From Duganella zoogloeoides (lineage in GTDB: Bacteria > Pseudomonadota > Gammaproteobacteria > Burkholderiales > Burkholderiaceae_D): a stretch of 64,000 nt of DNA. Below, in pieces: positions 24,369 to 31,845 of this stretch (position 1 is its first letter; every line of letters starts with the position of its first letter). The notes under the pieces are model-generated. The model saw nothing but the letters and a program-made list of their open reading frames with translations, was not told the origin of the DNA and did no database searches. The position numbers were made by a program, and so were the translations under genes. The stretch is from contig NZ_CP140152.1 in assembly GCF_034479515.1 (NCBI RefSeq), positions 2,480,001-2,544,000 on the forward strand. Reading direction: 5' to 3'.

Positions 24369-24655
24369 GCGCCGACCTCAACGGTTTGAGCCGCAATGCG
24401 CTGTCCGCAGCAATGCGCGGCGGAACTGCCGGCTGGGGCGAGATCGGTTCGTCACATCGCCATGTGCGCTACAGCGAACCACTGCCGCAACGGCCAGGCC
24501 GCAAGAGGAAATGCTGGTGCGGCTGTGGCGGCCCGCGCACCCATACGGGCATGGCGAACGGCTGCGCGCTCACCTCGGCGTGCGAGTTGGGCATCGCGCG
24601 CTGGGTGCGCACTGGCGACGTGAAGCCTCGCCGCACTGCCGGGGCACCGCCATGA
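24365..24655 (+). CDS. Small cysteine-rich early protein
   Basis: 96 residues with CWCGCGGPRTH near residue 50, then MANGCALTSACELGIARWV. The CxCxC and CxxxxxxC pattern suggests metal binding. 4-bp overlaps on both sides. No family recognised. Confidence 0.7.
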   Translation: MSADLNGLSRNALSAAMRGGTAGWGEIGSSHRHVRYSEPLPQRPGRKRKCWCGCGGPRTHTGMANGCALTSACELGIARWVRTGDVKPRRTAGAPP

Positions 24656-24885
24656 CACCAGGCCCCGTGCCGCCCAGCGTGCGCGCGCTGCTGGAATACC
24701 TGATTACCGAACACCGATTGAAAAATTACGCCGAATTGGCGAGGGAAATGGAAGAGACGTCATCGACCATCAGCCGCCTGCTGCGCAGAGGGCAGCGCCT
24801 CTCGGCAAAACAGATTTTGCGCATCCATGAGTACTACGGCATGGGCGTGCAGGAAATCCGCGAAAGATCAGGGCAGATCGACTAA
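24652..24885 (+). CDS. Small HTH regulator
   Basis: 77 residues from ATG 24652 (overlap ATGA). The HTH is YAELAREMEETSSTISRLLR, followed by QRLSAKQILRIHEYYGMGV, an XRE-like helix set. It lies where CII-type regulators occur, but similarity to CII is not evident. A hairpin follows 15 bp after the stop. Confidence 0.75.
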   Translation: MTPGPVPPSVRALLEYLITEHRLKNYAELAREMEETSSTISRLLRRGQRLSAKQILRIHEYYGMGVQEIRERSGQID

Positions 24886-24900
24886 TCGCGGAAATAGAAA

Positions 24901-24920
24901 AGCCGGCGTGCAGGCCGGCT
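24901..24920 (+). terminator. Hairpin in early operon
   Basis: AGCCGGC pairs perfectly with GCCGGCT across GTGCAG. The A-run before and TTCG after make it a weak or conditional terminator, suited to antitermination. Confidence 0.5.
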
Positions 24921-24948
24921 TCGTACAACAAACTACTTTGGAGTAGCG

Positions 24949-24984
24949 ATGATATCACACAAGCAAGCGAGGTCCGAATCGTGA
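24949..24984 (+). CDS. Eleven-codon upstream ORF (possible leader peptide)
   Basis: ATG at 24949 preceded by TTTGGAG at good spacing encodes MISHKQARSES. Its stop overlaps the GTG of the next gene (GTGA). The downstream gene has no clear ribosome site of its own, so this peptide may be the translation entry point. Confidence 0.45.
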   Translation: MISHKQARSES

Positions 24985-25172
24985 CGACCTCGATCAACTA
25001 CACCGAGAGCAAAACCTTGGCGGCCGTCAAGGATTGGCGGACCACTGACAAGGCCAAGATCGGCGCCGCGCCGGCCGAGAAGAGCACCGCTGTCAAAAAA
25101 CACCGCCACAGCGAGCAGAAGCTGCGCGACTGCGCCGACCAGCTGCTGAAAGGTGAGGGTGGCCGGCCATGA
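24981..25172 (+). CDS. Small basic early protein
   Basis: 63 residues from GTG 24981. Lysine-rich: TTDKAKIGAAPAEKSTAVKK, then HRHSEQKLRDCADQLLKGEG. Coupled to the 11-codon ORF upstream and by ATGA to the next gene. No family recognised. Confidence 0.7.
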   Translation: MTTSINYTESKTLAAVKDWRTTDKAKIGAAPAEKSTAVKKHRHSEQKLRDCADQLLKGEGGRP

Positions 25173-25489
25173 CGCATAAACGCGCACCCCACCACGGCAG
25201 CCGCACCTTGCTGCTGCTCGCGGCATTGAAGCAAGGCCCCGCCACTTTTTACCAGCTGTGCGAACGCGCCAACATCGAGATCGAGAAGGCCGCAGATGAG
25301 CACGCCGTTCGCAATATGGTCAGCAACATGATCGGCCGCAACGTCAGTTTTGACGGTCTGCTCTACCGCTTGACCGATGCATCTCGCGATCCGACCGCCG
25401 CCGGCCAGGTCGCTGGCCCTGCGTACCGCGGCACGCCGTACCACGCGCCGGTTCGCATCGTCCGCCGCGCTGCCGGAGCGCGAGCATGA
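25169..25489 (+). CDS. Winged-helix-like early protein
   Basis: 106 residues. SRTLLLLAALKQGPATFYQL, then CERANIEIEKAADEHAVRNM and FDGLLYRLTD look like a small winged helix. The C-terminus is basic. ATGA overlaps couple it to both neighbours, including the methyltransferase. DNA-binding role inferred. Confidence 0.75.
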   Translation: MTHKRAPHHGSRTLLLLAALKQGPATFYQLCERANIEIEKAADEHAVRNMVSNMIGRNVSFDGLLYRLTDASRDPTAAGQVAGPAYRGTPYHAPVRIVRRAAGARA

Positions 25490-27519
25490 GGCGCGACGAC
25501 CCTCCCGAAGAAATCACTTACGGCTCCGTATGCAGCGGCATCGAAGCCGCCACCGAGGCTTGGCACCCGATGGGCTGGCGCGCGGCATGGTTGGCCGAGA
25601 TCGAGCCGTTCCCGGCCCGGGTGTTGCATCACCACTACGGCGCCGGTCGCCCTGTCCACATGCCGGATCCCGACGAGCTCAGCGACGACCTCTCTCAGGA
25701 AGATCGCGACGCGAGGCGCGCCGCAATCAAGGCCGTAAGCATGTTGCCGGCTGTGGCCACCGGGCCACAGAACTTGGGCGATATGACGAAGATCGCCGCC
25801 ATGGTGCGCGCTCGCGCGGTGGCTGCACCGGCGGCACTCGTCGGTGGCACGCCTTGCCAAGCCTTCTCAATTGCCGGCCTACGCGAATCGCTTGGCGACG
25901 CGCGCGGCCAGCTCACACTTTCTTTTGTGGATTTAGCCAATGCAATCGACGCAGCTCGACATGTTCTCGACCTCCCCGAGTGCATCATCATCTGGGAAAA
26001 TGTCCCCGGAGTTCTCAGCACCAGCGACAACGCTTTCGGCTGCTTTTTGGCAGCGCTTGCCGGCGAGGATAGCCCACTGCTCCCACCAGGGGGCAAATGG
26101 CCGAACGCTGGTTGTGTCTTTGGACCCCAAAGGCGTATTGCCTGGAGAGTCCTTGATGCCCAATATTTCGGAGTGGCCCAACGACGCCGTCGTGTGTTCG
26201 TTGTCGCAAGTGCTCGAGACGGGTTTGATCCCGCAGCGGTACTTTTTGAGCAAGATGGCGTGCGTCGGGATTCTCCGCCGAGCCGCGAAGCGAAAGAAGA
26301 CGCTGCCGGAACAGTTAGAGCGAGCGCTGGCCGCCGTGGCGGAGTCCAGGATGAATGCGGCTTAGGGCTTCAAGCCGTTGCCACGCCGTCCCTCGCCCGC
26401 TGTGTCACAGCGGGCGAGGGACGGCGGCAGGACTACGAGACGTGCACCATCGTTCCAGTGCTGTCTGCACCGATAGCTCGCAGCGTTGAGCGCCGGCGCG
26501 GCGATGGCCTCGACACGCTGATCACCGGCACGCTGCTTGCGAACGATAAGGCAGCAGGAAGCGCCACGCAACAGGATGCCGAGGCCGGCATGTTGGTGCC
26601 GATCGCGTTCAGCATGAAGGACTACGGCGGCGACGCGAGCTTTGATCTGGCGTCGACGCTCCGGGCTGGAAATCACGCAACTAGCCACGCCAACGGCGGC
26701 CAGCCGCCAGCGATAGCGTTTGCCGCTGACGACTACAAGAACGGCACATTCTCTGCCGTGGATGTCTCTGGCGCGTTGACCACATCCGCTGACCGCACAA
26801 GGGCTGCCCCGATTGTTTGCGAGGGCAACACGAATTCCAGCAGCACGCCCGGCCTGGGTGCAATGCATGCCCAAGATTTCTGCTACGCAATTCAGGCCGG
26901 CGCACTCCGTACGAACCCGAATAGTGGCCCCGATGGCGTAGGCGTTCAGGCTCACATCGCCTACACGCTTGAGGCGCGTGCCGAGGTGCAAGCCGTGTGC
27001 ATCACCGGCGAGGTCACCCATACGCTCAAGGCCGAAGGCTTCGACGCCAGCGAGGATGGCTCTGGGCGAGGGCAGCCGATAGCGGCCGCACCGCTGCCTA
27101 TTGGTCTAGACGAAGAACAGAATGCGATGGTCGACGCGTTTGGTTGCCTAAAGGCACGCAGCAAGGGTGGGGGATTTGAAGGCTCCGTCATGCAGTCGGA
27201 CATGGCCGTTCGTCGCCTCACTCCGCGCGAGTGCGAGCGTCTGCAGTCTTTCCCTGACTTCCACACCCTCATCCCTATGAAGATCGTTACGGCCAGTCGC
27301 GCAGAAACGATGTTGGTGAAAGGCGATCCAGTCATGGAGATTGCCGGCGTCTGGTGGGCCTTGTCCGCTGACGGACCGCGCTACAAGGCATTGGGCAATT
27401 CCATGTGCGTGTTCAACATGCGCTGGATCGGGCGCCGCGTGCATTTCGCCCTGACAGGCGCGTGGCCGGCGTGCGCGAACTTCATGCATGAGCGTGAAGT
27501 GGGTTGGGTGGCTGCGTGA
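25486..27519 (+). CDS. C5-cytosine DNA methyltransferase with oversized target-recognition region
   Basis: 677 residues. Motif I is YGSVCSGIEAATEAW (12-26), motif IV is GGTPCQAFSIAG with catalytic Cys124, motif VI is IIWENVPGV (about 168-176), motif VIII is AQRRRRVFVV (231-240), motif IX is RRLTPRECERLQSFPD (about 576), motif X is YKALGNSM (about 633-640). About 330 residues lie between motifs VIII and IX, far more than usual, with recurring T-L-x-A elements (STLRAGNH, YTLEARAEV, HTLKAEGF). It would protect phage DNA from restriction or modify regulatory sites. No matching endonuclease is nearby. A second ORF is nested in it at 25940-26365. Confidence 0.95.
   Translation: MRRDDPPEEITYGSVCSGIEAATEAWHPMGWRAAWLAEIEPFPARVLHHHYGAGRPVHMPDPDELSDDLSQEDRDARRAAIKAVSMLPAVATGPQNLGDMTKIAAMVRARAVAAPAALVGGTPCQAFSIAGLRESLGDARGQLTLSFVDLANAIDAARHVLDLPECIIIWENVPGVLSTSDNAFGCFLAALAGEDSPLLPPGGKWPNAGCVFGPQRRIAWRVLDAQYFGVAQRRRRVFVVASARDGFDPAAVLFEQDGVRRDSPPSREAKEDAAGTVRASAGRRGGVQDECGLGLQAVATPSLARCVTAGEGRRQDYETCTIVPVLSAPIARSVERRRGDGLDTLITGTLLANDKAAGSATQQDAEAGMLVPIAFSMKDYGGDASFDLASTLRAGNHATSHANGGQPPAIAFAADDYKNGTFSAVDVSGALTTSADRTRAAPIVCEGNTNSSSTPGLGAMHAQDFCYAIQAGALRTNPNSGPDGVGVQAHIAYTLEARAEVQAVCITGEVTHTLKAEGFDASEDGSGRGQPIAAAPLPIGLDEEQNAMVDAFGCLKARSKGGGFEGSVMQSDMAVRRLTPRECERLQSFPDFHTLIPMKIVTASRAETMLVKGDPVMEIAGVWWALSADGPRYKALGNSMCVFNMRWIGRRVHFALTGAWPACANFMHEREVGWVAA
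25940..26365 (+). CDS. Overprinted protein nested in the C5-methyltransferase gene
   Basis: 141 residues in another frame fully inside the methyltransferase ORF. The C-terminal half has a coherent protein pattern: PNDAVVCSLSQVLETG, then IPQRYFLSKMACVGILRRAA, KRKKTLPEQLERALAAV. From memory, this pattern (SLS-VLE-G-PQR-FLS-AC-GILRRA) is found in stand-alone phage hypothetical proteins. The N-terminus (MQSTQLDMFSTSPSASSSGK) is low complexity. The ribosome site is modest. The methyltransferase frame over the same bases carries motifs VI and VIII, so both frames appear constrained. Confidence 0.6.
   Translation: MQSTQLDMFSTSPSASSSGKMSPEFSAPATTLSAAFWQRLPARIAHCSHQGANGRTLVVSLDPKGVLPGESLMPNISEWPNDAVVCSLSQVLETGLIPQRYFLSKMACVGILRRAAKRKKTLPEQLERALAAVAESRMNAA
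26385..26423. repeat. 39-bp near-perfect palindrome inside the methyltransferase gene
   Basis: Two 19-bp arms, 26385-26403 and 26405-26423, are exact reverse complements around a single T. The arms contain CCCTCGCCCGC and GCGGGCGAGGG. It starts 20 bp after the stop of the nested ORF and lies in the variable region of the methyltransferase. Confidence 0.9.
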
Positions 27520-27527
27520 TGAGAGAG

Positions 27528-28151
27528 TCAGTCCAGCAGCAACTGCTCACCCGCCTTAAAGCAGATCTCCGAAAGTTCATGCAAGGAAGCGTCGATTGCG
27601 TTAAGCATCTTGATGGAGTCAAAAATTGCAATTGCTCTGTCCGCAGGAACTGTGGATTTCAGTACCACCAGCCTGATGTGGGCGGGAAAATTAAGTGTGA
27701 GCGCCCCAGTCGTAAGCAATCCAGCCGCAGCCTTTTCTTTCAACGGGATTATGGGAATAAGATCATCAGCCTCCCACAACTCAATGCTTTTGATTTTATG
27801 TATGCAGCGCTCAATTGCAACATCGCCACTGGCGATATCAATTGCGTCGAGGAGATCTTTGGCGGCCAACCCGATTACCTCCCTAATATCTTGCAGCTTG
27901 TATGTCAGGGCGCTGGCGTGAATTCGTGCTCGAACAAGCGCCTCTCGCTCCAGCCGACGTGTCTGGGCGGTAGCAAGCCACACGGTCCCTATCAATGCGC
28001 CGACTGTGCCGACGGCACCGACCCACATAGCCCAGTCACCGCTACTCATTTGAGCGCGCAGCCCAGTCAATATCAATGCCGCTAAAAGAGATCCAGCCAG
28101 CATCGGGTACTTCACAACCCGCGTTTTGAAATATTTGAGTTCGATTGCCAT
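27528..28151 (-). CDS. Two-helix membrane protein (moron A)
   Basis: 207 residues on the minus strand within a plus-strand operon. Two transmembrane helices: YPMLAGSLLAALILTGL (about 15-31) and WAMWVGAVGTVGALIGTVWL (about 40-59), then a helical cytoplasmic region beginning TAQTRRLEREALVRARIHA. It is convergent with the methyltransferase (8 bp) and divergent from the 28166 gene (14 bp between starts), so its promoter must lie inside that gene. The layout resembles the protein at 28638. Exclusion or defence role is possible, not shown. Confidence 0.75.
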   Translation of the reverse strand: MAIELKYFKTRVVKYPMLAGSLLAALILTGLRAQMSSGDWAMWVGAVGTVGALIGTVWLATAQTRRLEREALVRARIHASALTYKLQDIREVIGLAAKDLLDAIDIASGDVAIERCIHKIKSIELWEADDLIPIIPLKEKAAAGLLTTGALTLNFPAHIRLVVLKSTVPADRAIAIFDSIKMLNAIDASLHELSEICFKAGEQLLLD

Positions 28152-28165
28152 AAAGGAATCTTAGC

Positions 28166-28603
28166 ATGATCTACGACCTCTCCCGCGAAGAGCGCCGCCA
28201 CCGCGCTATCGCTAATGAAAAGCCCGCGCCGGTTCTCAAGGCGCAGCGCTGCGCTTGCGGCAAGGCCTCGCCGGCCAAGCAGCTCGCGCAGCACGGCAAG
28301 TGCGTCGCCTGCCTGTTCGCTGCGCGCGTCGCGACATTGCAAGACAACGACCTGGACATCCTGCACCACATGCTGGGAGCCACGCTGCATCACCCGAAAG
28401 CGCACTGGGGCTTCCGCAACCAATACCTGGCCAACCGCCGCGACCTGGCCGCACTTGCCCGCCTGGTCGCTGGCGGCTTCGTGCGCGCCGGCGCCGCGCT
28501 GCTGGACCTGCGCTACTTCCACGCTACCTGTGATGGCTGCAAGCTAGCAGGATTAAACGCAATGGCAGCACGTCGTGCGTTGGAGCCAGTTCGTGATCAA
28601 TAA
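28166..28603 (+). CDS. Hypothetical cysteine-containing early protein
   Basis: 145 residues with AAAGGA upstream. CACGKASPAKQL and GKCVACLF near residues 33-55 and a late CDGCK suggest zinc sites. The central helix is NQYLANRRDLAALARLVAGG. The product may belong to the NinX/NinF-type small early proteins, but no clear family is recognised. It sits between two minus-strand membrane genes. Confidence 0.7.
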   Translation: MIYDLSREERRHRAIANEKPAPVLKAQRCACGKASPAKQLAQHGKCVACLFAARVATLQDNDLDILHHMLGATLHHPKAHWGFRNQYLANRRDLAALARLVAGGFVRAGAALLDLRYFHATCDGCKLAGLNAMAARRALEPVRDQ

Positions 28604-28637
28604 AACGTGGCCCATCATTAGCGGCATTAAATCGCGC

Positions 28638-29294
28638 TCAAGCTTCTGGGGGCAGCAGATTCCGTGCACGATCAACTCCCTCGGACACGCGTTCCATGGC
28701 ATCTTCGCTGGCCAGCCGGAACTCTTCTACCTGAGCAAACCATTCGTCAATGTCGTGATTATCCAAGGAGGGATTCTCGCGACCAAACTCGGTGAGGCGA
28801 TGTGCCGCAGTAAGGCAATTCTGCACGCCAAGCACTCCTTTGATCATTTCCGCCGAGCGCAGCTCATGCAAGGGGATCAACTCAAGAGCCCTTTTCCCTC
28901 CTTCGAAATCGAGATAGTAGGACGATACGAGAAAATAACCCATGAGAGATCCTTCTTTGCTCATATTGGTCAGTGCTTCGTCGATTATTTCCTTGGCGTG
29001 CGCGACCACGGCAAAGGCGGAGAGAAGCCGCTCAACGTCCTGTTCAAGCCTTTCTGTTTTTGCGAGTGCTGCTGCACTCTGAGCTTGTCGATTTGCGAGC
29101 GCAAAGCCCGAAGCGATGGCGATTACAGAGCCAAGCGCTTGAACCCAACCAGCTGCCTCACTCGATGCCAATCCCTTTTTCGGATCGTCGATGACAAGCC
29201 GAAGCGCAAACAACATAGAAGCGAATATTCCCAACATAAAAACGATGATTGCAATGTTCGTCATCGTGCGGAACGCAGCTCTCAATTTGGACAT
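28638..29294 (-). CDS. Two-helix membrane protein (moron B)
   Basis: 218 residues. Helix 1 is IAIIVFMLGIFASMLFALRL (about 14-33); helix 2 is GWVQALGSVIAIASGFALAN (about 49-68), followed by RQAQSAAALAKTERLEQDVE and a helical cytoplasmic domain. Both the W-V-x-A-x-G helix 2 and the arginine-rich exit match moron A at 27528, so the two look like distant relatives. It is on the strand opposite its operon, divergent from ninG. Function unknown. Confidence 0.75.
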   Translation of the reverse strand: MSKLRAAFRTMTNIAIIVFMLGIFASMLFALRLVIDDPKKGLASSEAAGWVQALGSVIAIASGFALANRQAQSAAALAKTERLEQDVERLLSAFAVVAHAKEIIDEALTNMSKEGSLMGYFLVSSYYLDFEGGKRALELIPLHELRSAEMIKGVLGVQNCLTAAHRLTEFGRENPSLDNHDIDEWFAQVEEFRLASEDAMERVSEGVDRARNLLPPEA

Positions 29295-29326
29295 TTAGCT
29301 TTCCCGAGGAAAAGCGGGATCGTAGC

Positions 29327-30019
29327 ATGATGCGCCGCTCCCCCATGAAGCCCGGCACAGCGCCGATGAAGCGCCAGGCATTCGCGCGCGGCGAGCGCAT
29401 CGAAGCCCGCGAGCTGACGAAGACCATCACCAAGACCGCCCGCGAGAAGAAGCACAAATGCGCGGTCCGTACCTGCCGCGCCGAGTTCGTCCGGCCGCAG
29501 CCGTTCGTCACCTGGTGCTCGCCCGACTGCGGCACGGTGGTGGCGCTGGCCAAGGTTGCTAAGCAGAAGGCGGCCACCGCCAAGGCCGAGCGCAAGGACC
29601 GCCAGGAGAAGCTGGCCAAGTTCAAGCGCAAGGCCGACCACGTGGCCGACTGCCAGAAGGCTTTCAACGCTTGGGTACGGTTCCGCGACCGCTTCGAGCC
29701 TTGCATCGATTGCGGCAAGCATGCCAGCGACGACGCCCTGACCGGCGGAGCTTACGACGCTGGCCACTACCTGTCGCGCGGCAGCCACCCGCACCTGCGC
29801 TTCGACGAACGCAACGTGTTCAAGCAGCTCAAGGGCTGCAACCGGCCGGGCGGCACCACGGCGGCATCGTTTCGCGCCGGCGTCGTTGCGCGCATCGGCC
29901 TGGCCGCCGTCGAGGCGCTCGAAGCCGACAACGAACCGCGCCACTACACGGTCGACGAACTGATCGCCTTGACTGCGCACTACCGCAAACTTTTAAAAGA
30001 ACTGAAGGCTGCGGCCTGA
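29327..30019 (+). CDS. ninG: NinG (Rap-like) recombination protein
   Basis: 230 residues from ATG 29327. Typical NinG features: KRQAFARGERIEARELTKTI, a zinc-binding N-terminal part (CAVRTCRAEF, WCSPDCGTVVA), and the catalytic-like block DRFEPCIDCGKHA, YDAGHYLSRGSHPHLRFDER, NVFKQLKGCNR. Lambda NinG/Rap is a Holliday-junction and D-loop nuclease. It belongs with NinB and RecT to the phage recombination set. Confidence 0.93.
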   Translation: MMRRSPMKPGTAPMKRQAFARGERIEARELTKTITKTAREKKHKCAVRTCRAEFVRPQPFVTWCSPDCGTVVALAKVAKQKAATAKAERKDRQEKLAKFKRKADHVADCQKAFNAWVRFRDRFEPCIDCGKHASDDALTGGAYDAGHYLSRGSHPHLRFDERNVFKQLKGCNRPGGTTAASFRAGVVARIGLAAVEALEADNEPRHYTVDELIALTAHYRKLLKELKAAA

Positions 30020-30053
30020 CGGCCGTTGCTCGACCAACCAAAACGGAAACACC

Positions 30054-30287
30054 ATGAGCCCGGAACAAGCATACGAAGAAATTTGCAGACTGGCGCGTGA
30101 GCACGCGCTGATTCTGTCTGCCGCCGGCGGCGTCACGACCATCGTCCACCCAGCAACTCAGCGCCGCGAGGGCCTGTTCGAACAGATCCAGCACATGCAT
30201 GGCCTGGGTGCGCACCCCGACACGCTTGCGCGCGAGCGCGAAGCCGCGTTCAAAGCGCGCCAACTTCCGCTGCTGGGGGATGCATGA
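30054..30287 (+). CDS. Small early protein
   Basis: 77 residues (EQAYEEICRLAREHALILSA, then GLFEQIQHMHGLGAHPDTLA). Mostly helical; no family recognised. It overlaps the downstream methyltransferase by ATGA. Confidence 0.75.
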   Translation: MSPEQAYEEICRLAREHALILSAAGGVTTIVHPATQRREGLFEQIQHMHGLGAHPDTLAREREAAFKARQLPLLGDA

Positions 30288-31432
30288 CGATCAAGATACT
30301 TATCGGCGACGTGCGCGAACAGCTGCGCACGCTGGCCGCCGACAGCATTCACTGCTGCGTCACGTCCCCGCCTTACTGGGGGCTGCGCGACTACGGCGTC
30401 GAGGGCCAGATCGGCCTGGAGGCGAGCCCGGCGGAATTCATCGCCGTGATGGTCGACGTCTTCGAAGAGGTGCGCCGCGTACTGCGCCCCGATGGCACCT
30501 GCTGGATCAACATGGGCGACAGCTACGCAACGGGCGCTGGCCGGGTGGGTAATCACCCTGGTGGTGGAGCGCAGGGTGAGGCCTGGCGTGGCTCGCGAGG
30601 CGGACACGAGGGCAAGCAAGCATACAGCGTCGGCGCGCGCGGTACTGGGCAACTCACCCAGCCCAACCGCATGCCGCAGCCAGGCCTCAAGGCCAAGGAT
30701 CTTGTAATGATGCCGCACCGCCTGGCCATCGCACTGCAGGACGCCGGCTGGTGGGTGCGCCAGGACATCGTATGGAGCAAACCCAACCCAATGCCGGAGT
30801 CGGTGCGTGACCGCTGCACGAAGTCGCACGAGTACATCTTCTTACTCACCAAAAGCGAGAAGTATTTTTACGACGCCGAAGCTATCAAGGAACCTGCGGT
30901 GAGCGCCGCCGACCACCCGCGCAACAGCTTCGCCACGAAGGATTACGACGTGCCTGGACAGAAGCCCCAGAAACGCGTCGCGCGCGGCGTCGGCTTCGGG
31001 CATGGTACGGACGCCGAAACGCGCCAACGCGGCCGCGTTGAGGCGTCGTGCAGCAAGGACGAAGGTCGTGATGAGCAGGGCCTGCGCACGGCGTCTCGGA
31101 TGGGCGGCGGCGCCGGCTTCCGTAGTGACCGTGCCTCACGTCCGGACATGCGCAATAAGCGCAGCGTCTGGACCATGGCCACGCATTCGTTCGCCGAGGC
31201 GCACTTCGCCACGTTCCCGCCAGAGTTACCCGAGAACTGCATCAATGCTGGCTGCCCAGTGGGCGGCGTCGTGTTGGATCCGTTCTTCGGCGCCGGCACC
31301 ACCGGCCTGGTGGCTGACCGTCTCCAGCGCGATTGCATCGGCATCGAATTGAATCCCGCTTATGCCGAGATCGCGCGCAAGCGCATCCAAGGCGAATCTA
31401 CACTTTTTGCTGAAATCGAGGTAGCCGCATGA
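30284..31432 (+). CDS. DNA N4-cytosine or N6-adenine methyltransferase
   Basis: 382 residues with motif order IV - target region - I, the beta class. Motif IV is VTSPPYWGLRDYG (residues 26-38); motif I is DPFFGAGTTGLVADR near 330. WVRQDIVWSKPNPMPESVRD and SHEYIFLLTKSEKYFYD are typical of this phage family. The TSPPY form occurs in N4-cytosine and some N6-adenine enzymes, so the base cannot be fixed here. The Arg/Gly-rich middle is probably the recognition loop. It adds a second modification to the phage. Confidence 0.93.
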   Translation: MTIKILIGDVREQLRTLAADSIHCCVTSPPYWGLRDYGVEGQIGLEASPAEFIAVMVDVFEEVRRVLRPDGTCWINMGDSYATGAGRVGNHPGGGAQGEAWRGSRGGHEGKQAYSVGARGTGQLTQPNRMPQPGLKAKDLVMMPHRLAIALQDAGWWVRQDIVWSKPNPMPESVRDRCTKSHEYIFLLTKSEKYFYDAEAIKEPAVSAADHPRNSFATKDYDVPGQKPQKRVARGVGFGHGTDAETRQRGRVEASCSKDEGRDEQGLRTASRMGGGAGFRSDRASRPDMRNKRSVWTMATHSFAEAHFATFPPELPENCINAGCPVGGVVLDPFFGAGTTGLVADRLQRDCIGIELNPAYAEIARKRIQGESTLFAEIEVAA

Positions 31433-31845
31433 AGGCCGATCACCCACTTACCGCCCATCGCATCGCGGCCATCACGGCCGTGCTGCAAGATGGCCCGCTG
31501 TGCGCTCACGACGTGGCGCCGAAAATCTTTCTCTGCTACGGCCACACCTGGCGCGTGCTCAAGTTCATGCACACCCTGGGCCTGGTGCACATCGCCAAGT
31601 GGCCTTTGCGCTGCACACCGCGCGCCACCCGCGTCTCGGCGTATGCGGTGGGCGCGGGCGTCGATGCCAAGAAGCCAAAGCGCCGCACCGGGCAGCAGCG
31701 CCAGGCCCGCGCCAAGTCGAAGCTGCGCCGCGACGCCGAGCGCTACGAGTTTCACCTCGCCAAGTGCCGAGCGCGCAAGCGCAAGCCGGCGCGCGATCCA
31801 CTGGTAGCCGCGGTGTTCGGCGGAGCCGCGGAGGTTCGGCCGTGA
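31429..31845 (+). CDS. Winged-helix basic protein
   Basis: 138 residues. LTAHRIAAITAVLQDGPLCA, then HTWRVLKFMHTLGLVHIAKW is a winged helix; the C-terminal 60 residues are very basic (KPKRRTGQQRQARAKSKLRR). It overlaps the methyltransferase and the replication gene by 4 bp each. Likely DNA-binding. Confidence 0.75.
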   Translation: MKADHPLTAHRIAAITAVLQDGPLCAHDVAPKIFLCYGHTWRVLKFMHTLGLVHIAKWPLRCTPRATRVSAYAVGAGVDAKKPKRRTGQQRQARAKSKLRRDAERYEFHLAKCRARKRKPARDPLVAAVFGGAAEVRP

